A stretch of 64,000 nucleotides of DNA from Oikopleura dioica (lineage: Eukaryota > Chordata > Appendicularia > Copelata > Oikopleuridae): positions 14,268,501-14,332,500 of the forward strand of contig OU015568.1 in the NCBI GenBank assembly GCA_907165135.1. Reading direction: 5' to 3'. A program made the translations under genes and the position numbers. Numbering within the stretch: position 1 is the stretch's first letter; every line of letters starts with the position of its first letter. Under the pieces are notes generated by a model that made no database searches, was not told the origin of the DNA, and saw only the letters and a list, made by a program, of their open reading frames with translations. Below are positions 45,190-56,280 of the stretch, one piece after another.

Positions 45190-45870
45190 TCATTTTCCTT
45201 TGCCAAAATCTTCGACTTTCGTATTCTGATAGAACGTCGTTGTCAGTTCGGTGATTGCTTCTTGATGATTGTCAGGAACTTTTCCAACTGGTCTGGCAGG
45301 GGCACCACCGAAAATAGCAAAAGGGGGGACAACAGTGTCAGGGGCCAGGACCGCGTCGGGGAGAATCACTGCGCATTCTTTGATGACTGCTCGTTTTCCG
45401 ATCACTGCGTTTTTGCCAATATTCACTAAGAGGACTGTTTATCCAAGAAACAACGCTTTTAGTACCGAAACTGCCGATTTGCGCCGCAGAAACAACCACA
45501 TTTTCTTCGATCAAGCAGTGTTCTCCAATCGTTAGCGGCACAAAAGCGACTCCCTTGTTGAAATGCTTCAAACTCGGTCGTAAGATCGTTCCGTCGCGGA
45601 TCTACTAAAAGGTTGAAAGAGGAAAAGTGATGTTTTCAGCTTGCCATTGAATATTTTCCAACACGAACATGCGCCAAATCTCCACGAATAACACAAGTTG
45701 GCCCAACGAACACTTTTCCAGATAAAACGATATTTTGAGAGCCAAATAAGCCAGCCATTTTGCTCACTACGAATTTGATCAATGATTTCCCTTCGAAAAA
45801 AAATACCTCTATTTCTAGTCGTCGTTTCCAAAAAGTGCTTTCTGTCGCAGTTCTCCACCCTTATCTCCAT
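45190..45870 (-). CDS. DCTN5: Dynactin subunit 5 (p25), left-handed beta-helix
   Basis: Pointed-end subunit of dynactin. Start [21 protein letters not shown] (ATG 45868-45870), a GT-AG intron (about 45767-45806), then [61 protein letters not shown] and, after another short intron, [21 protein letters not shown] and [10 protein letters not shown]. These hexapeptide-repeat blocks align through the whole length of p25. Four short exons. Stop at 45190. Confidence 0.92.
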
Positions 45871-46225
45871 TCTGTCTTTCTATTTTTTATCTCTTATTCT
45901 TTTGAAAAAATATCTTTTTTTAGTTATTTTTTCTCGATTCTTCTGGCACTTTCGCGGGAGGAGAAATTGGCCTCGGCCAATCAACGCGCTTTTATCCCTT
46001 GGCTTTCATTTTTCCTCTGAAATTTTCGATTTTTCGCCCCTCTCTCGCGGACAGATTACATTTTACAAGAAATTCATAAAGTCGTATAAGAGAAGAAAAC
46101 TTCTAGAATAGGTAAGAGAGAACCAATATTGATTACGTCATCCGTGCGTGAGTTCTCCTTCAGGGAGATCGATTTCATTACAGTTAACATTAATTCTAGT
46201 GTAGAAAATATCAACTCATTCGGCG
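45871..46225. promoter_or_regulatory. Divergent promoter region, DCTN5 (-) / zinc-finger gene (+)
   Basis: 355 bases between opposed starts. CCAAT at 45980 area and at 46123-46127; TTACGTCA at 46133-46140. A GTAAGAG at about 46112 and a CTCCTTCAG at about 46164 could be a 5' UTR intron of the plus-strand gene. Confidence 0.4.
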
Positions 46226-48102
46226 ATGCCAAAAGACTCAGATGCCTGGCTGCAAAGCCTAGACGAATTCAAGGCCTTGCAAAATTACGAGAAGCAAAAG
46301 AAGCAAGGAAAGAACGCCTTCGAAAAAGCAGAAAGAACCGTCCGCGGTGACTGGAAGCCCCGACAAAAAGGCCGTGGTGATTGGATTTGTCCTCGGCATG
46401 AGTGTGGAAACATCAACTTTGGCTACAGAGACGAATGCAACTTGTGCTCGGAGCCGCGGCCCAAGTCGAATTTCTTCAATATCAAAGGTCGATTCGTCCG
46501 TCCCAGCGATACCGGCGGCGAAATCGGCGAAGAAGCCTCGACCAAGTCAGGCGGGTTGTTTTCAGCGGACGATTGGATCTGCCGCTGTGGAAATATCAAC
46601 TGGGCGAAGAGAAATGCCTGTCACGAGTGTGGACGATCTCGTGTCGAGCTTGCGCCGCGACTGGGATCAAGAATGGCGGATTCTGAAGGAAAAGCGATCA
46701 AGAATGAAATGCTCTTCCGCGCGGGCGACACGGACATCAACCGACTTGCGCCAGAAGAATTCGCCAGAGTTGGACTTGGAAAATTCGCAAAGACGGATCC
46801 GAATATGATCTATGGTGGCGGCTCCATGGCCGGTTCGGATAGATTGATGCTGCCAGATGCTTCTGAAACGAAAAAGTTTAATATGATGATGTCCAAGTCA
46901 CGCGGCTCGAGAGGCGACATGAAAATGCCTGGCTTCCACGGACTCCGATACCCGGGTTGGGAAGAGGAAGAAGAAGACTTTGGCGAAGAGGCGAAAAAAG
47001 AGATCGAAGAAGAAGATGAAATTCTCGACAAATCTGAAATGGATGAAAACAAAAAGATGCGTGATGCTCTTTCTCGGGCGCAGAAAGAAGAGGAACTCAA
47101 AGAATTGAAATACAAGGCGGAGAGAAAAGCTGCGGCGATGGGGATTCTCTGGTACGAGTGCTGGGAAAACCCGATGGTCGAACAACGCGAATTCGATAGG
47201 GACGACCTAGAGAAATCAAACGAAAACTACATGGGCAGGTATGTTTCTCCTACCTCCTTTATTTCTTCAACTATTTTTTGATGAAGAGCTCTTCCGGAAC
47301 GAGCGGTTCGGAACTACGACGGTGAATCATCGGACGACGAAGAAGAAGAAGAGCAAAAGAAGCCCTGGGACTTCAAAATCCCTCTCGCCAAACACCAAAT
47401 CGATGAACGACCAGAAGAAGTCCAAGAGCACGAATTCTTCAATCTTCTCGACGAGAAAGAAAGAAAGCGACTTCTCGGTAAGCCGATCATCCTTTTTTAC
47501 CTGTTCTTCACATTTTCCATAGAAAAGAAACTTGAGAAGAATATGAAAAAGATTCAAAAGCAATTGGCGAAAGAAAAAGCCCGAAACGAAGAAAAGAAGA
47601 AAGAAATGGAGCAAAAAAAAATTAAAAAAGAAGAAAAGAAAGGTAATGATCCACACTGTGAATTTCACAGTTTCCTTCGAGTTATAAATACATTTTGCAG
47701 CCGAGCGAGATAGATTAATCGCTCTGGGAGTACTTGATCCAAACAGCGAGGTCAAAACTGAACCCGCAGATGACTCAGCAGCTGCTTCAACCGCTCCAAC
47801 TGACGATTCTGAAGATGTCAAGCCGAAGATCAAAAAGAGCCCGAATCCGACGATGAAGATGTCGACGGTGTTGATATGGGTAAAATGATCATTAAGAGCG
47901 GTCGTTTTCATGACTTTGATTTTCAGAGGACACGCAAAAGCTGACGTCAATGAGGCACCAGTTTATTCCCGGCGGACTAAAAGAACCTGAGCAGCGTGAA
48001 CAGGTCAAAATCGGGCTGAACTTCGGCGGGAGCAAAGTTGTCAAGCGCAACACGGTTAAAAAAGCGTTCACGATCAAGCAGAAGAGAAAAATGTTCGGCT
48101 GA
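46226..48102 (+). CDS. RanBP2-type double zinc-finger protein
   Basis: Two RanBP2-type fingers: [23 protein letters not shown] (first, about residues 50-75) and [21 protein letters not shown] (second, about 115-137). The spacing and W...N(I)NF/W pattern resemble ZRANB2 and other single-stranded-RNA-binding fingers. After that come a long charged region, a lysine/glutamate coiled coil and a basic tail ending KQKRKMFG at 48102. No RRM. Introns about 47237-47282, 47480-47519, 47643-47698 and 47880-47925. The frame in the acidic segment near 47815-47825 must shift by one base to join the last exon, which suggests an indel in this sequence. Specific orthologue not settled. Confidence 0.75.
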
Positions 48103-48306
48103 GCCCTTTTCTTTCTTTTCACTTCCTTTATATTTTCTTCATACTTAAAACTATCGGTCAGCTTCGTGACCAAGATCATTTCAACTCTTGTTCCAGTCTA
48201 TTCTTTACGGATATTCCAGTCGTTGTCAACTTATAACTTGGTTTTTACAAGTTCCACAATTATCGAGAAAATCCTTCAAAATTATAAAATTTCCAATAGT
48301 TTCAGC

Positions 48307-49711
48307 ATGGCAAAGTGGGGCGAAGGAGATCCCAGATGGATCGTCGAGGAGCGAGCTGATTCACACAATGTCAACAACTGGCATTGGAAAGAAGTCGGTA
48401 CGTTTTTTCTTGATGTTTCTCACGAGTTAAAATCTGGTCTAGATGCGAACAAGTGGTCCGAGAAGAAAATCAAGGAGCTGCTTGAAGGCATGGTTGTTGA
48501 AGACGGACCCTACCAGGAACTGGTTCAACTAAAATCCCATCAAAATGGGGAGGAGAATATTTTGGATGATCCAGGAAAAAGTTTGAAATTCAAAAAGATC
48601 TCAAAGTCAACGGCGAATCCATGGCCAGCAATCGCAAGAACAAGCTCATCGCATACTGGGACTACACTTTGGAGATAAAATTCAAGCTGAAACACAAAGG
48701 CAACGAAGTCGAATGTAAGTGATTTCAATTTTTGTGACGCGTATCTCTGAATACGTTATTTAGCAAAGGGGACGATAAAATGTCCTAACTTTAGCCAAGA
48801 AAACGACCCGGACGAGTGGGATCTCTCCTCTACCAAGTATGACAAAGATGAGCACTACGATGCGGAAGGGTTGAAGTTTATCAAGGCAAAGGGACACTCG
48901 TTAATAAGAGACAAATTGGAGGTGATGATTTACCTGTTATGAAGCAAAAATAAGCATCCTTTCAGATATACGGAAAACTTCTTCGGGACGACTTTGCTAA
49001 GAGCGTCTGCCAAGTCGCATCCAACAACGGCCCGGAAAAGAAAGCTAACGCTCAGCAAATCACTACGAATATGAAAAAGGTCGAGATCAACAAGCCTGTC
49101 GAAGCGAAGAAGACAACGACGACAACAACGTCTGGCTCACAAATAAAAACAAAGAAGCTTGTACTGAAGGAGACGTTTATGTGCGCGGTCCCTGAAGTTT
49201 ATAATGTAAGTATCTTTTTCATGTTTTGTATCCAATAAAGGATGATTTCAGGTCTTCATCGATAAACAAAGAGTCAGTGCTTGGACCCGTGGTGCTATGC
49301 AGTCGTATAATGTAAGTTTCTGTCAAGAAAGCTTGCAATAACCGCCGTTCAGCCGGATAAAAATGGCGAGTTCGTTCTCTTCGGCGGCATCGTCACTGGA
49401 ACTTTCGTCGAGCTCGAGCAGGACAAGAAAATCGTGATGAAGTGGAGACTCCGACACTGGCCCGCCGCGCACTTCTCAACTGCCTCGATGGTGTTCGAGC
49501 AAACTGATAAAGGTGCTAAAATGACGCTCGAGCAATCTGGTGTTCCCGAAAGTGATATTGAAAGAACGAAACAGGAACAGTTCAAAATTCAAGCAAAAAA
49601 ACCAATCGTTTTTTCTTGTCTGGACAAGTTTTGAACTCAAAAAAGGGATGGAGAGAATTCTATTGGAATCCGATCAAATTTACATTCGGCTTTGGAATCA
49701 GCGTTTCTTAA
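48307..49711 (+). CDS. AHSA1: Activator of Hsp90 ATPase 1
   Basis: Hsp90 co-chaperone. The N-terminus MAKWGEGDPRWIVEERAD is the family hallmark, with NNWHW after it. The C-terminal AHSA1 domain has LKETFMCAVPEVYNVF, KIVMKWRLRHWPAAHFSTASMVF and, after an unusual intron, GWREFYWNPIKFTFGFG. Introns are short; the last (49575-49645) is GA-AG. Stop TAA 49709-49711. The ATG is preceded by TTTCAGC, a likely (trans-)splice acceptor. Complete, about 330-340 aa as usual. Confidence 0.93.
49575..49645 (+). other. Non-canonical GA-AG intron in AHSA1
   Basis: Exon ...ACGAAACAG, intron GAACAGTTC...CAAAAAAG, exon GGATGGAGAG. Phase 0. The joined protein reads ERTKQ-GWREFYW, matching vertebrate ERTRQ-GWQRYYF without gap. 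Reading through gives a stop at 49632-49634 and loses the conserved C-terminus. No GT lies at a position that gives this join. Confidence 0.85.
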
Positions 49712-50101
49712 CATCTGTTCATAAAGAAATATTTTTATTCTCAAAATTGAGAACCAAATTAACTGTTAGGATTTACGCCATTTTTATCGTTGAAATACAG
49801 TGTTCCCCCAAAACATTTTTCACCGTATTTCCGCGCTCGTAGAAAATGAGCTACCACTTCTGATCAAGCCACTCCACCCAGTACAATCGAAGTCACCATT
49901 CCATCTTCAGATGAAAATCTCAATTTCATCAATTACTGTTCATTAAAAAGTGACAGATCGTTTCGTAGGACTCCTGTTTGTGCTCTTCTTCAAAAAGACT
50001 GTCTTTTAGAAGATAAAATTAGGTTATCCCCTTTTTCTGACTTGTGCCAAAGGTACTACCTCAAGTTTATCCTCCTTCGTGTTTGTTTTTCAGGCGCCTT
50101 T
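49712..50101. other. AHSA1 3' flank
   Basis: About 390 AT-rich bases before the foldback element; no gene recognised. Probable 3' UTR at the left, otherwise nothing seen. Confidence 0.4.
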
Positions 50102-50110
50102 GGTAAAAAT

Positions 50111-51296
50111 GACGGCGATGATTCTAGTACAAATCCGACTTTAGTACAAATCCGACAATAGTACAAGTCCGACTTTAGTACAAATATTTTTTGTACTATT
50201 GTCGGATTTGTACTAAAGTCGGATTTGTACTATTGTCGGCTTTTGCGAAACAGTCTCTAGAATGTTTATTTATCACCGGGACTTGTGCTAAATTCGTCAC
50301 TTTTTAAAATTTGTACTAAATGCAACGTTTTCAAAAATTTGTACTAAAGTCGTCACTTTTTGTCAAAAGATTTTTATAAAATGGAAACACATTTTGCATG
50401 AAGACTTTGCTCGACCCCCTCCCAGATGATAATTCAAAAAAGATGACTAAAAGGAAAGTTCTAGCCAAACGGATACCGCTTTTCTTTCTCTCCGTCAATC
50501 AAGGGCAAAGTTTAGTCCGTTTCGGGAATTTTCGCGGTAAAAACCAAGAAATATGGCAAATATCCCAACGATATGAATAGTCTCCATTTGCCCAAGATTT
50601 TCTTATGCCCAACTTGGGTTACCGGCGATTAACTTGCCATCAACTTGCCTGAACAATTCCTTTGGCAAAACAAGGCAAGGCAAGTACTTGCATTGCCAAA
50701 CTTGCCATTTTACTTGTCATTGGATCCATCAATTTATGTTAATTCACATCGCCGGTAACCCAAGTTGGGCATAAGAAAATCTTGGGCAAATGGAGACCAT
50801 TCATATCGTTGGGATATTTGCCATATTACTTGTTTTTTTACCGCGAAAATTCCCGAAACGGACTAAACTTTGCCCTTGATTGGCGGAGAGAAAGAAAAGC
50901 GGTATGTCACATACCGTATGTGCTTGGCTAGAACGTTTCATATAAGTCATCTTTTTTTTTTGAATGACCATCTGGGAGGGGGGTCGAGCAAAGTCTTCAT
51001 GCAAAATGTGTTTCCATTTTTTATAAATCTTTTGACAAAAAGTGACGACTTTAGTACAAATTTTTGAAAAACGTCGCATTTAGTACAAATTTTAAAAAAG
51101 TGACGAATTTAGTACAAGTCCCGCTGATCAATAAACATTCTAGAGACTGTTTCGCAAAAAAAAGGCCGACAATAGTACAAATCCGACTTTAGTACAAATC
51201 CGACAATAGTACAAAAAAAATATTTGTACTAAAGTCGGACTTGTACTATTGTCGGATTTGTACTAAAGTCGGATTTGTACTAAAATCGCCCCCGTC
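50111..51296. mobile_element. Foldback (long inverted repeat) DNA element with 9-bp target duplication
   Basis: 1,186 bp. The two arms (about 50111-50631 and 50744-51296) are near-perfect reverse complements over about 520 bases; the ~110-base centre carries AACTTGCC-type repeats. The ends are GACGG...CGAT and its complement ATCG...CCGTC. Both sides are flanked by GGTAAAAAT (50102-50110 and 51297-51305), a perfect 9-bp duplication. Long inverted repeats plus a 9-bp duplication are the hallmark of Mutator-like (MULE) elements. No transposase frame, so it is non-autonomous. The arms contain a short tandem array (TAGTACAAATCCGAC units). Confidence 0.85.
50124..50235. repeat. Subterminal tandem array, left arm of the foldback element
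   Basis: Alternating TAGTACAAATCCGACTT and TAGTACAAATCCGACAA units of about 17 bases, first direct (50124-50185) then inverted (50187-50235), making an inner small palindrome. The mirror array is at about 51170-51280. Similar TTTAGTACAAATTT motifs recur farther in (50310-50350 and 51050-51115). Confidence 0.8.
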
Positions 51297-51305
51297 GGTA
51301 AAAAT

Positions 51306-52220
51306 AAATGCCTTTGACTGATTGCACATAAAGTAACATCTAATTTGTACCTTTCTTTTTTTTTTGTTATCTTTCGGACTTATGGAGACGTGTGATGAAT
51401 AAAATCAAGCAATCCTAGTCTTAGAGTTTTCAAGTTCTTGCAGGTCGTATTTGGAAGGAAAAGGGCATGAAAATAACATAAGGGCATCCAGTCAAACAAG
51501 CTCTTGCAAGTTGCAAGTTTTGAAGCTCCAAAATGATTTGTTTTCATGTTAATCTTTGTGATTCTTCGATGGTAACTAGTAAAACTATCATACTATGATT
51601 CCTTTGGGGACAGTTTGGTAGACATATTGTCATCAATTTGATGAATTCGCTTTAAAATCCGGCTCAGCACAAGAAAAACACGTCCAGTCCAAGTTTTCAC
51701 GTCTTGCGAGCGAGTGCCGTAGTAAAACGCGCCGCCTACGCATTTTCTCTTTCTACTCAGGACGCGCGCTGATTAGCCGTGCGCTCAGCACAACCGCTGA
51801 TTCGCCACGCCACGGGAAGCTATCTAAATAGTCGCCGCCGGAGAGAATTGTATTTTTCTAGATCACGTCACCTCTTTTCCAAAGAAAGAATATGTAAATG
51901 GTTTCATGCAGGAAACGGGTCAAGAGCACTTCTGCAATTCTAGAATCGTAAAAATATTTTATGAAAGTCATTTGAATATGGAATATGGGAATCGCGCGTC
52001 CGCTAATTATCCTTTTAACTTAGGTTACTCATTCAGAGCTGTATTTATTCAGTTTTTTCTTCTAAAATTATCTTTTTCAGTGCATTTTATGGAATGGGAT
52101 ATTTTAATTTGATGAAAAATACCTGACACTGGAATATGAAAAAATAATATGCTGTGAATTATTGTATGTTGGTTTCGTGTTAAAAATATATTTCCACTCG
52201 AAAAGTTCAGGAAAAATACA
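51306..52220. other. Repeat-flank and intergenic stretch
   Basis: Holds one copy of the 147-bp dispersed repeat (51421-51567) and a GC-rich patch (51660-51840) that might be a promoter for an unseen transcript. No convincing coding frame; 51906-52112 and the 5' part of 52049-52336 look random. Confidence 0.4.
51421..51567 (+). repeat. Dispersed 147-bp repeat, copy 1
   Basis: Direct-orientation partner of 56686-56833, about 90% identical by eye with one or two small indels. Starts TTAGAGTTTT and ends GTGATTCTTC. No target duplication or terminal repeat could be defined. Confidence 0.75.
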
Positions 52221-52915
52221 CTAGAAGAGTCTTCTAGCATTGAGCTCAGCGTAGTCATCAGAACATGAAGTGGAAAAGAGAGATCTTCCGGAAGAGGAAG
52301 ATTCTTCGCTACTCGTTCTTTCGAGAAGATTTTCAACTGGAGAGCACGCCCTTGAGTTTTTCGGCGGCGGGGGAGATCCTAGAAGAGAAGTTACTATTTA
52401 TAGAATTGTAACTGTATAAGTGCCCTTACCTAGTGCGAACAGGTACTGGGTCAGGTTGGCTGTTACTCCCAGACTCTCCCCAGTGCTTACACAGTTCAGT
52501 TTCTTCGAGAAGCAATAGTCCCGCACAGACTTAACTGTTATCACCTTCTTTTTAGTCGGAGTCCTAATCTACGTCAGTCAAATTAACAAAGTGTGGGCTC
52601 GGCAACCTGTGTGGAAAACCTGAGTCAGGATCCGAAAGATTTCCAATAAAATTCATCGGAAAGAAAGTTATGCGAATTACAGCTTCATTTAAATAAGCCA
52701 CTACGCGGCTATACATTAGAAATCTTTCAGAACCTGACTCAAGTTTTCTTCACAACTGCTGAATTCAGAGTTACTGTAAGTCCCTTCGGAAAAAACGCCC
52801 TCAAAATCAAACATACTTGTGACTCTTCTCCATCTGTCTCTTTTTCTAAATTTTCTTGGGAAAAAGCTCGAATTTTTCCTTCCAGCGCTGATAAAAAGGG
52901 GTCACTACCGGTTCT
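52221..52915 (-). CDS. Unrecognised small gene, at least three exons
   Basis: Exons 52221-52378, 52430-52568 and 52817-~52915, joined by GT-AG introns in a single open phase: an acidic start (ALEGKIRAFSQ, EKETDGEESQ), a middle with VITVKSVRDYCFSKK, and a Ser-rich end (SPPPPKNSRACSP, LLERTSSEESSSSGRS, DDYAELNARRLF). No ATG was found in the first exon, so a further 5' exon is missing. Its larger intron holds a MITE. Family unknown. It could share a divergent promoter with the receptor kinase gene on the other strand. Confidence 0.4.
52595..52766. mobile_element. Short palindromic MITE, copy A
   Basis: Starts GGGCTCGGCAACCTGTGTGG, followed by AAAACCTGAGTCAGGATC; its right end is an imperfect complement (CCTGACTCAAGTTTTC). 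Lies in an intron (52569-52816) of the small minus-strand gene. Confidence 0.65.
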
Positions 52916-53049
52916 TTTTACGCTTCAGTGATTTTACGTAACGCCTTCTGACCAACCACGCGGTTTCCCCTTCTTATCCCATTCTAGCGCCACTTTTCTA
53001 GCGCTTTAAAATGGGACAGATCGAGTCTTGAATCAGCTGTTGACCTCGA

Positions 53050-55641
53050 TTGATAAGATTTTTGCTTCTTCTCCTGTTGGATAAGACGATTTCCAAGAAC
53101 GCGTCGAATAGTACCTGCAACTGTCAAAAAGCGCGCTACGATATCAAAGGTGATCTTCTTGAGGATCACGCAGACACGCACACTTGTATCGTCAACACAA
53201 ACAACGATGACATCGTCAGAAACGATTACACTTGCCAGGTGAACTCGACCGAGGTCCGCTCTGGCGAACAACCAACTTGCTGCCAGAAGAAAGTCAAACA
53301 CTTGGAAGATGGATTCGAGTAATTTATATAAAAAGGGTCGCTGTTTCTCTTTGACTTTCTGCAATGGTCACCTTCTTCATTCTAAGGCCACGTGATTGGC
53401 TTGGCTGTCTGTGTAGAAAACCGGAGTTAGGATCTGAAAAAAACTGAAATGAAAGCTGTTGCGTACGAAGCAGCTAAATAACCTTTCAAATCTAATTTGA
53501 AAACCTGACTCAGATTTTCTGAATAGATTGCCAAGCTCGGCACGTTGCACTAAGATGAAAAAATGGCCATCGCAGAAAGTCTTGGACGAAAAATGGGCCC
53601 CTAGTAACTAAGTTTACTATTATAAATAAACGTTTCTTATATTTGGAATCAATTCAGAGTTCTTCTTCAATGCCTTCCGTACAAGAGCATCAATTCGATG
53701 TTGGGTTCCGTCAGTCTCTGCCAAGACAAAAAAGGCAGCGAGGAACATATGATCGAGGAGCAATCGTGCTGCTGCTCCTTCTGTCCCGAAAACTCAGAAT
53801 TTGCTTGTTCAATTTGCCCCGCTGGAGGCTTCAACACTACGATCGCATTGCCCAATTCTGCTGACAGATCCTCAACGATCTCCTTTCTCAAAATCTCAAT
53901 TATTTGCTTGGTGTTAGCTCTCTTAGCTAGTGTATGTTCTTATAAAAAGAAAAAATTATGTTTCAAAAGGTAATTATTAATGGAAAATTTCAAAAGAAGC
54001 TACTTTTGATTTTCAGGTCCGATGGGCCCGATAATGATGAAATGGAGCTAGCCGAAACTGGCAATCTCATTCTACAAGGTGGCAACACCGAGTCTACTAT
54101 GGTCAACCCAAATCCTGACGGGTCGAGTTCTGGTCAAGGTGAAGCAGAACTCGTCGTGTCAACCATCTCCCGCGAAATTCGTCTTGGCTCTCTCGTAGGA
54201 AAAGGTAAGAGCGAGAAAATTTAAAAGGAAAACTGATCAATTGCTTCGAAAAGCGAAGTCCTTTTGGCCCCCTTTTGTAGAATTTGTCAAGTTTCCTGAA
54301 TACTTTGAAAGGAAAATGCTCCGAAATAAATTTGTAGGTCGGTACGGGATCGTGTACAAAGGAACTTGGTCTGGAAAAGATGTTGCTGCGAAGATCTTCG
54401 ACTCGCGCGATGCGGAGAGTTGGAAGCGCGAGACGGAGATTTATTCAACGACGCTTATCAATCATGCTAACATCCTGCACTACATTGCTCAGGACAACAA
54501 GGACGCTGGAATCGCGCTCGAACTCTGGTTAATCACGGACTATCACGAGCGCGGCTCCCTTTTCGACTATTTAAAGGTAGAATTGCTTTAGCGCTAGAAT
54601 CAAGCCGCAACGTTGAATTCTAGGGAAATACCGTTTCCATCGCTGACGCTTTGCTGCTTGCACACACCGCCTGCGCCGGAATCGAGCACCTTCACAAGGA
54701 AATCAACGGTACGCAGGGAAAGCCCCAGATCGCGCACCGCGACATCAAATCCAAAAACATCCTGGTCAAGAGCGACGGGGAATGCGCCGTCGCTGATTTT
54801 GGCCTCGCCGTCGTCTTCGACTCGCAGAAGCAACTCATCGATCTCCCGAGTAAGTGGCCTTAATTGCCGTCAAATTGACTCTTCCCTGGTCCTTTTCTCT
54901 GAACGGGGCTCGGCAACCTGTCTCAAGAATTAAAAAGTTTAGGAAAGTTTAAGGACTAAGAGGGTTAAAAAAGGAATGGACTCCGACCATAGGTATCGGC
55001 TTCGCAAAATACCATTTCAATCTATACGGCTTCCTTGAAAAAATAAACTAATTTAATAAAACTCCTCTCAGATCCTGACTCAGGTTTTCTACTCAGGGTG
55101 CCGAGCCCAGCCACTACACCAGCCCTCCCCCATCCTCATAATAATATTTTAGAGGGCACATCAGAGAAGTTCCTGGTGGGCACAAAGCGCTACATGCCGC
55201 CAGAGTTGCTCTCTAACAATTTCCGGGACGAGGACTTCATGAGTTTCCGCCGCGCCGATATATATTCGCTTTCGCTCGTGCTTTGGGAGATCGCCTCGCG
55301 CACGCAGCTCTACGAGGGGCACATCCCGGCTGCTTACAAGCTGCCTTACGAAGACGACGTTTCAGCCGAACCCACGCTGCAAGCTATGGAGCTCATCGTC
55401 TGCCAGCAAAAGATGAGACCTGCCTTCCCCTCTACCGATGGTACCGCATTACAACTTTATTCTTGATTGCTAAATCTTCGCTTCAGAGATTGCTGCTTCT
55501 CCGGGACTGAAATCGTGGGAGCGGCTTTGCAAAGTGATCGCCGAGTGCTGGACGGAAGAGCCGACTTGGCGACTCAGTGCGTTGAAAATGAAGAAGGGCT
55601 TGAGCCACGAATACAATGAAGTGCGACCCCAGCCGCAGTAG
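53050..55641 (+). CDS. Type I TGF-beta-family receptor serine/threonine kinase (ALK-like)
   Basis: Ectodomain in two cysteine-rich exons (53050-~53319 and ~53660-53970) with hydrophobic FLLLLLLD at the front and paired CC motifs. Transmembrane stretch ISFLKISIICLVLALLA, then a GS-type segment (GSSSGQGE...STISREI), glycine loop GKGRYGIVYKG, VAIK-like AAKIF, the L45/αC region SRDAESWKRETEIY, catalytic HRDIKSKN, DFGLAVV (most type I receptors have DLGLAV), VGTKRYMPPELL, and a C-terminal WRLSALKMKKGLS. The kinase order matches ALK receptors throughout. Introns 53320-~53659 and 54852-~55152 are enlarged by MITEs. The GS box is degenerate, lacking TTSGSGSG. The start is unresolved: an in-frame stop precedes the leucine run and no ATG is present, so a 5' exon is missing or spliced on. 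Confidence 0.85.
53395..53540. mobile_element. Short palindromic MITE, copy B
   Basis: Left end ATTGGCTTGGCTGTCTGTGT with AAAACCGGAGTTAGGATC; right end AAACCTGACTCAGATTTTC then TTGCCAAGCTCGG. Lies in the first visible intron of the receptor kinase gene. Confidence 0.6.
54905..55108. mobile_element. Short palindromic MITE, copy C
   Basis: Left end GGGGCTCGGCAACCTGTCTC, right end CTGACTCAGGTTTTC...GGTGCCGAGCCC; the two are reverse complements. Lies in a kinase-domain intron, making it about 300 bases long instead of about 45. Confidence 0.7.
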
Positions 55642-56280
55642 CGGCGTCTACTTTTCAAAATAAGCATTCTTTTTCAGTTCCATTCATTTGTTTTTGCCCT
55701 CCTTTCGATGCCAAGTTCAGCTCTCGCCTCTCTTCCGTCATTTTCCCGCGGCGACTCCCTCCCTTTCCGCGCCGCTGCGATTTTTTTCTTTTCATATTTT
55801 TAAATCACCAGCGGGCCACAGATTCAACGTGGAAAGGCCCATTCGCAATGAGGGAGCGACGGGAAAAACGACACAAACCTTGATTCTTTCGGCTGGTTCA
55901 AACTTTGACGAGATTTTTTTGCGCGAGTGATCATTTTCATGACAGTTTTCTTCGACTAATGAAACTGGCAGACTGTCTTGCATCAAGCATATAAATCTTC
56001 CAATTTTTGAACAAAGCCTGATTTACGAGACTCGGCGATACCCCGTCGCCGATCACATTTCTTATCGTTGACCTATTCCTCAATCCATTCTAACGTTTTC
56101 CTCAAGCTGGAGCGTTACTCTGCTCCCGTCTTTTTATCTTATTTTCTCCGTTATTGCGTCTTTCCTTTTTTTCGCATTTCTCCGCTTTTAACCACCATTC
56201 TTCGAGAGTGTGAAACTATGATTTTTCATCATAGAAACAAGTTCATATTATTTTATAATTTCGGCCTCAATTTGCTCCTG
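55642..56280. other. Receptor gene 3' flank
   Basis: About 640 bases, pyrimidine-rich in part (55690-55800, 56080-56200). No gene recognised; open frames here have no family features. Confidence 0.4.

Noticed and set aside
50398-51079. Similar small frames in both arms of the foldback element
   Set aside because: They are the same arm sequence read twice because of the inverted repeat; no transposase motif.
52984-53364. 126-codon minus-strand open frame
   Set aside because: It is antisense to the cysteine-rich first visible exon of the receptor kinase, whose plus-strand frame has clear family features and splices correctly.
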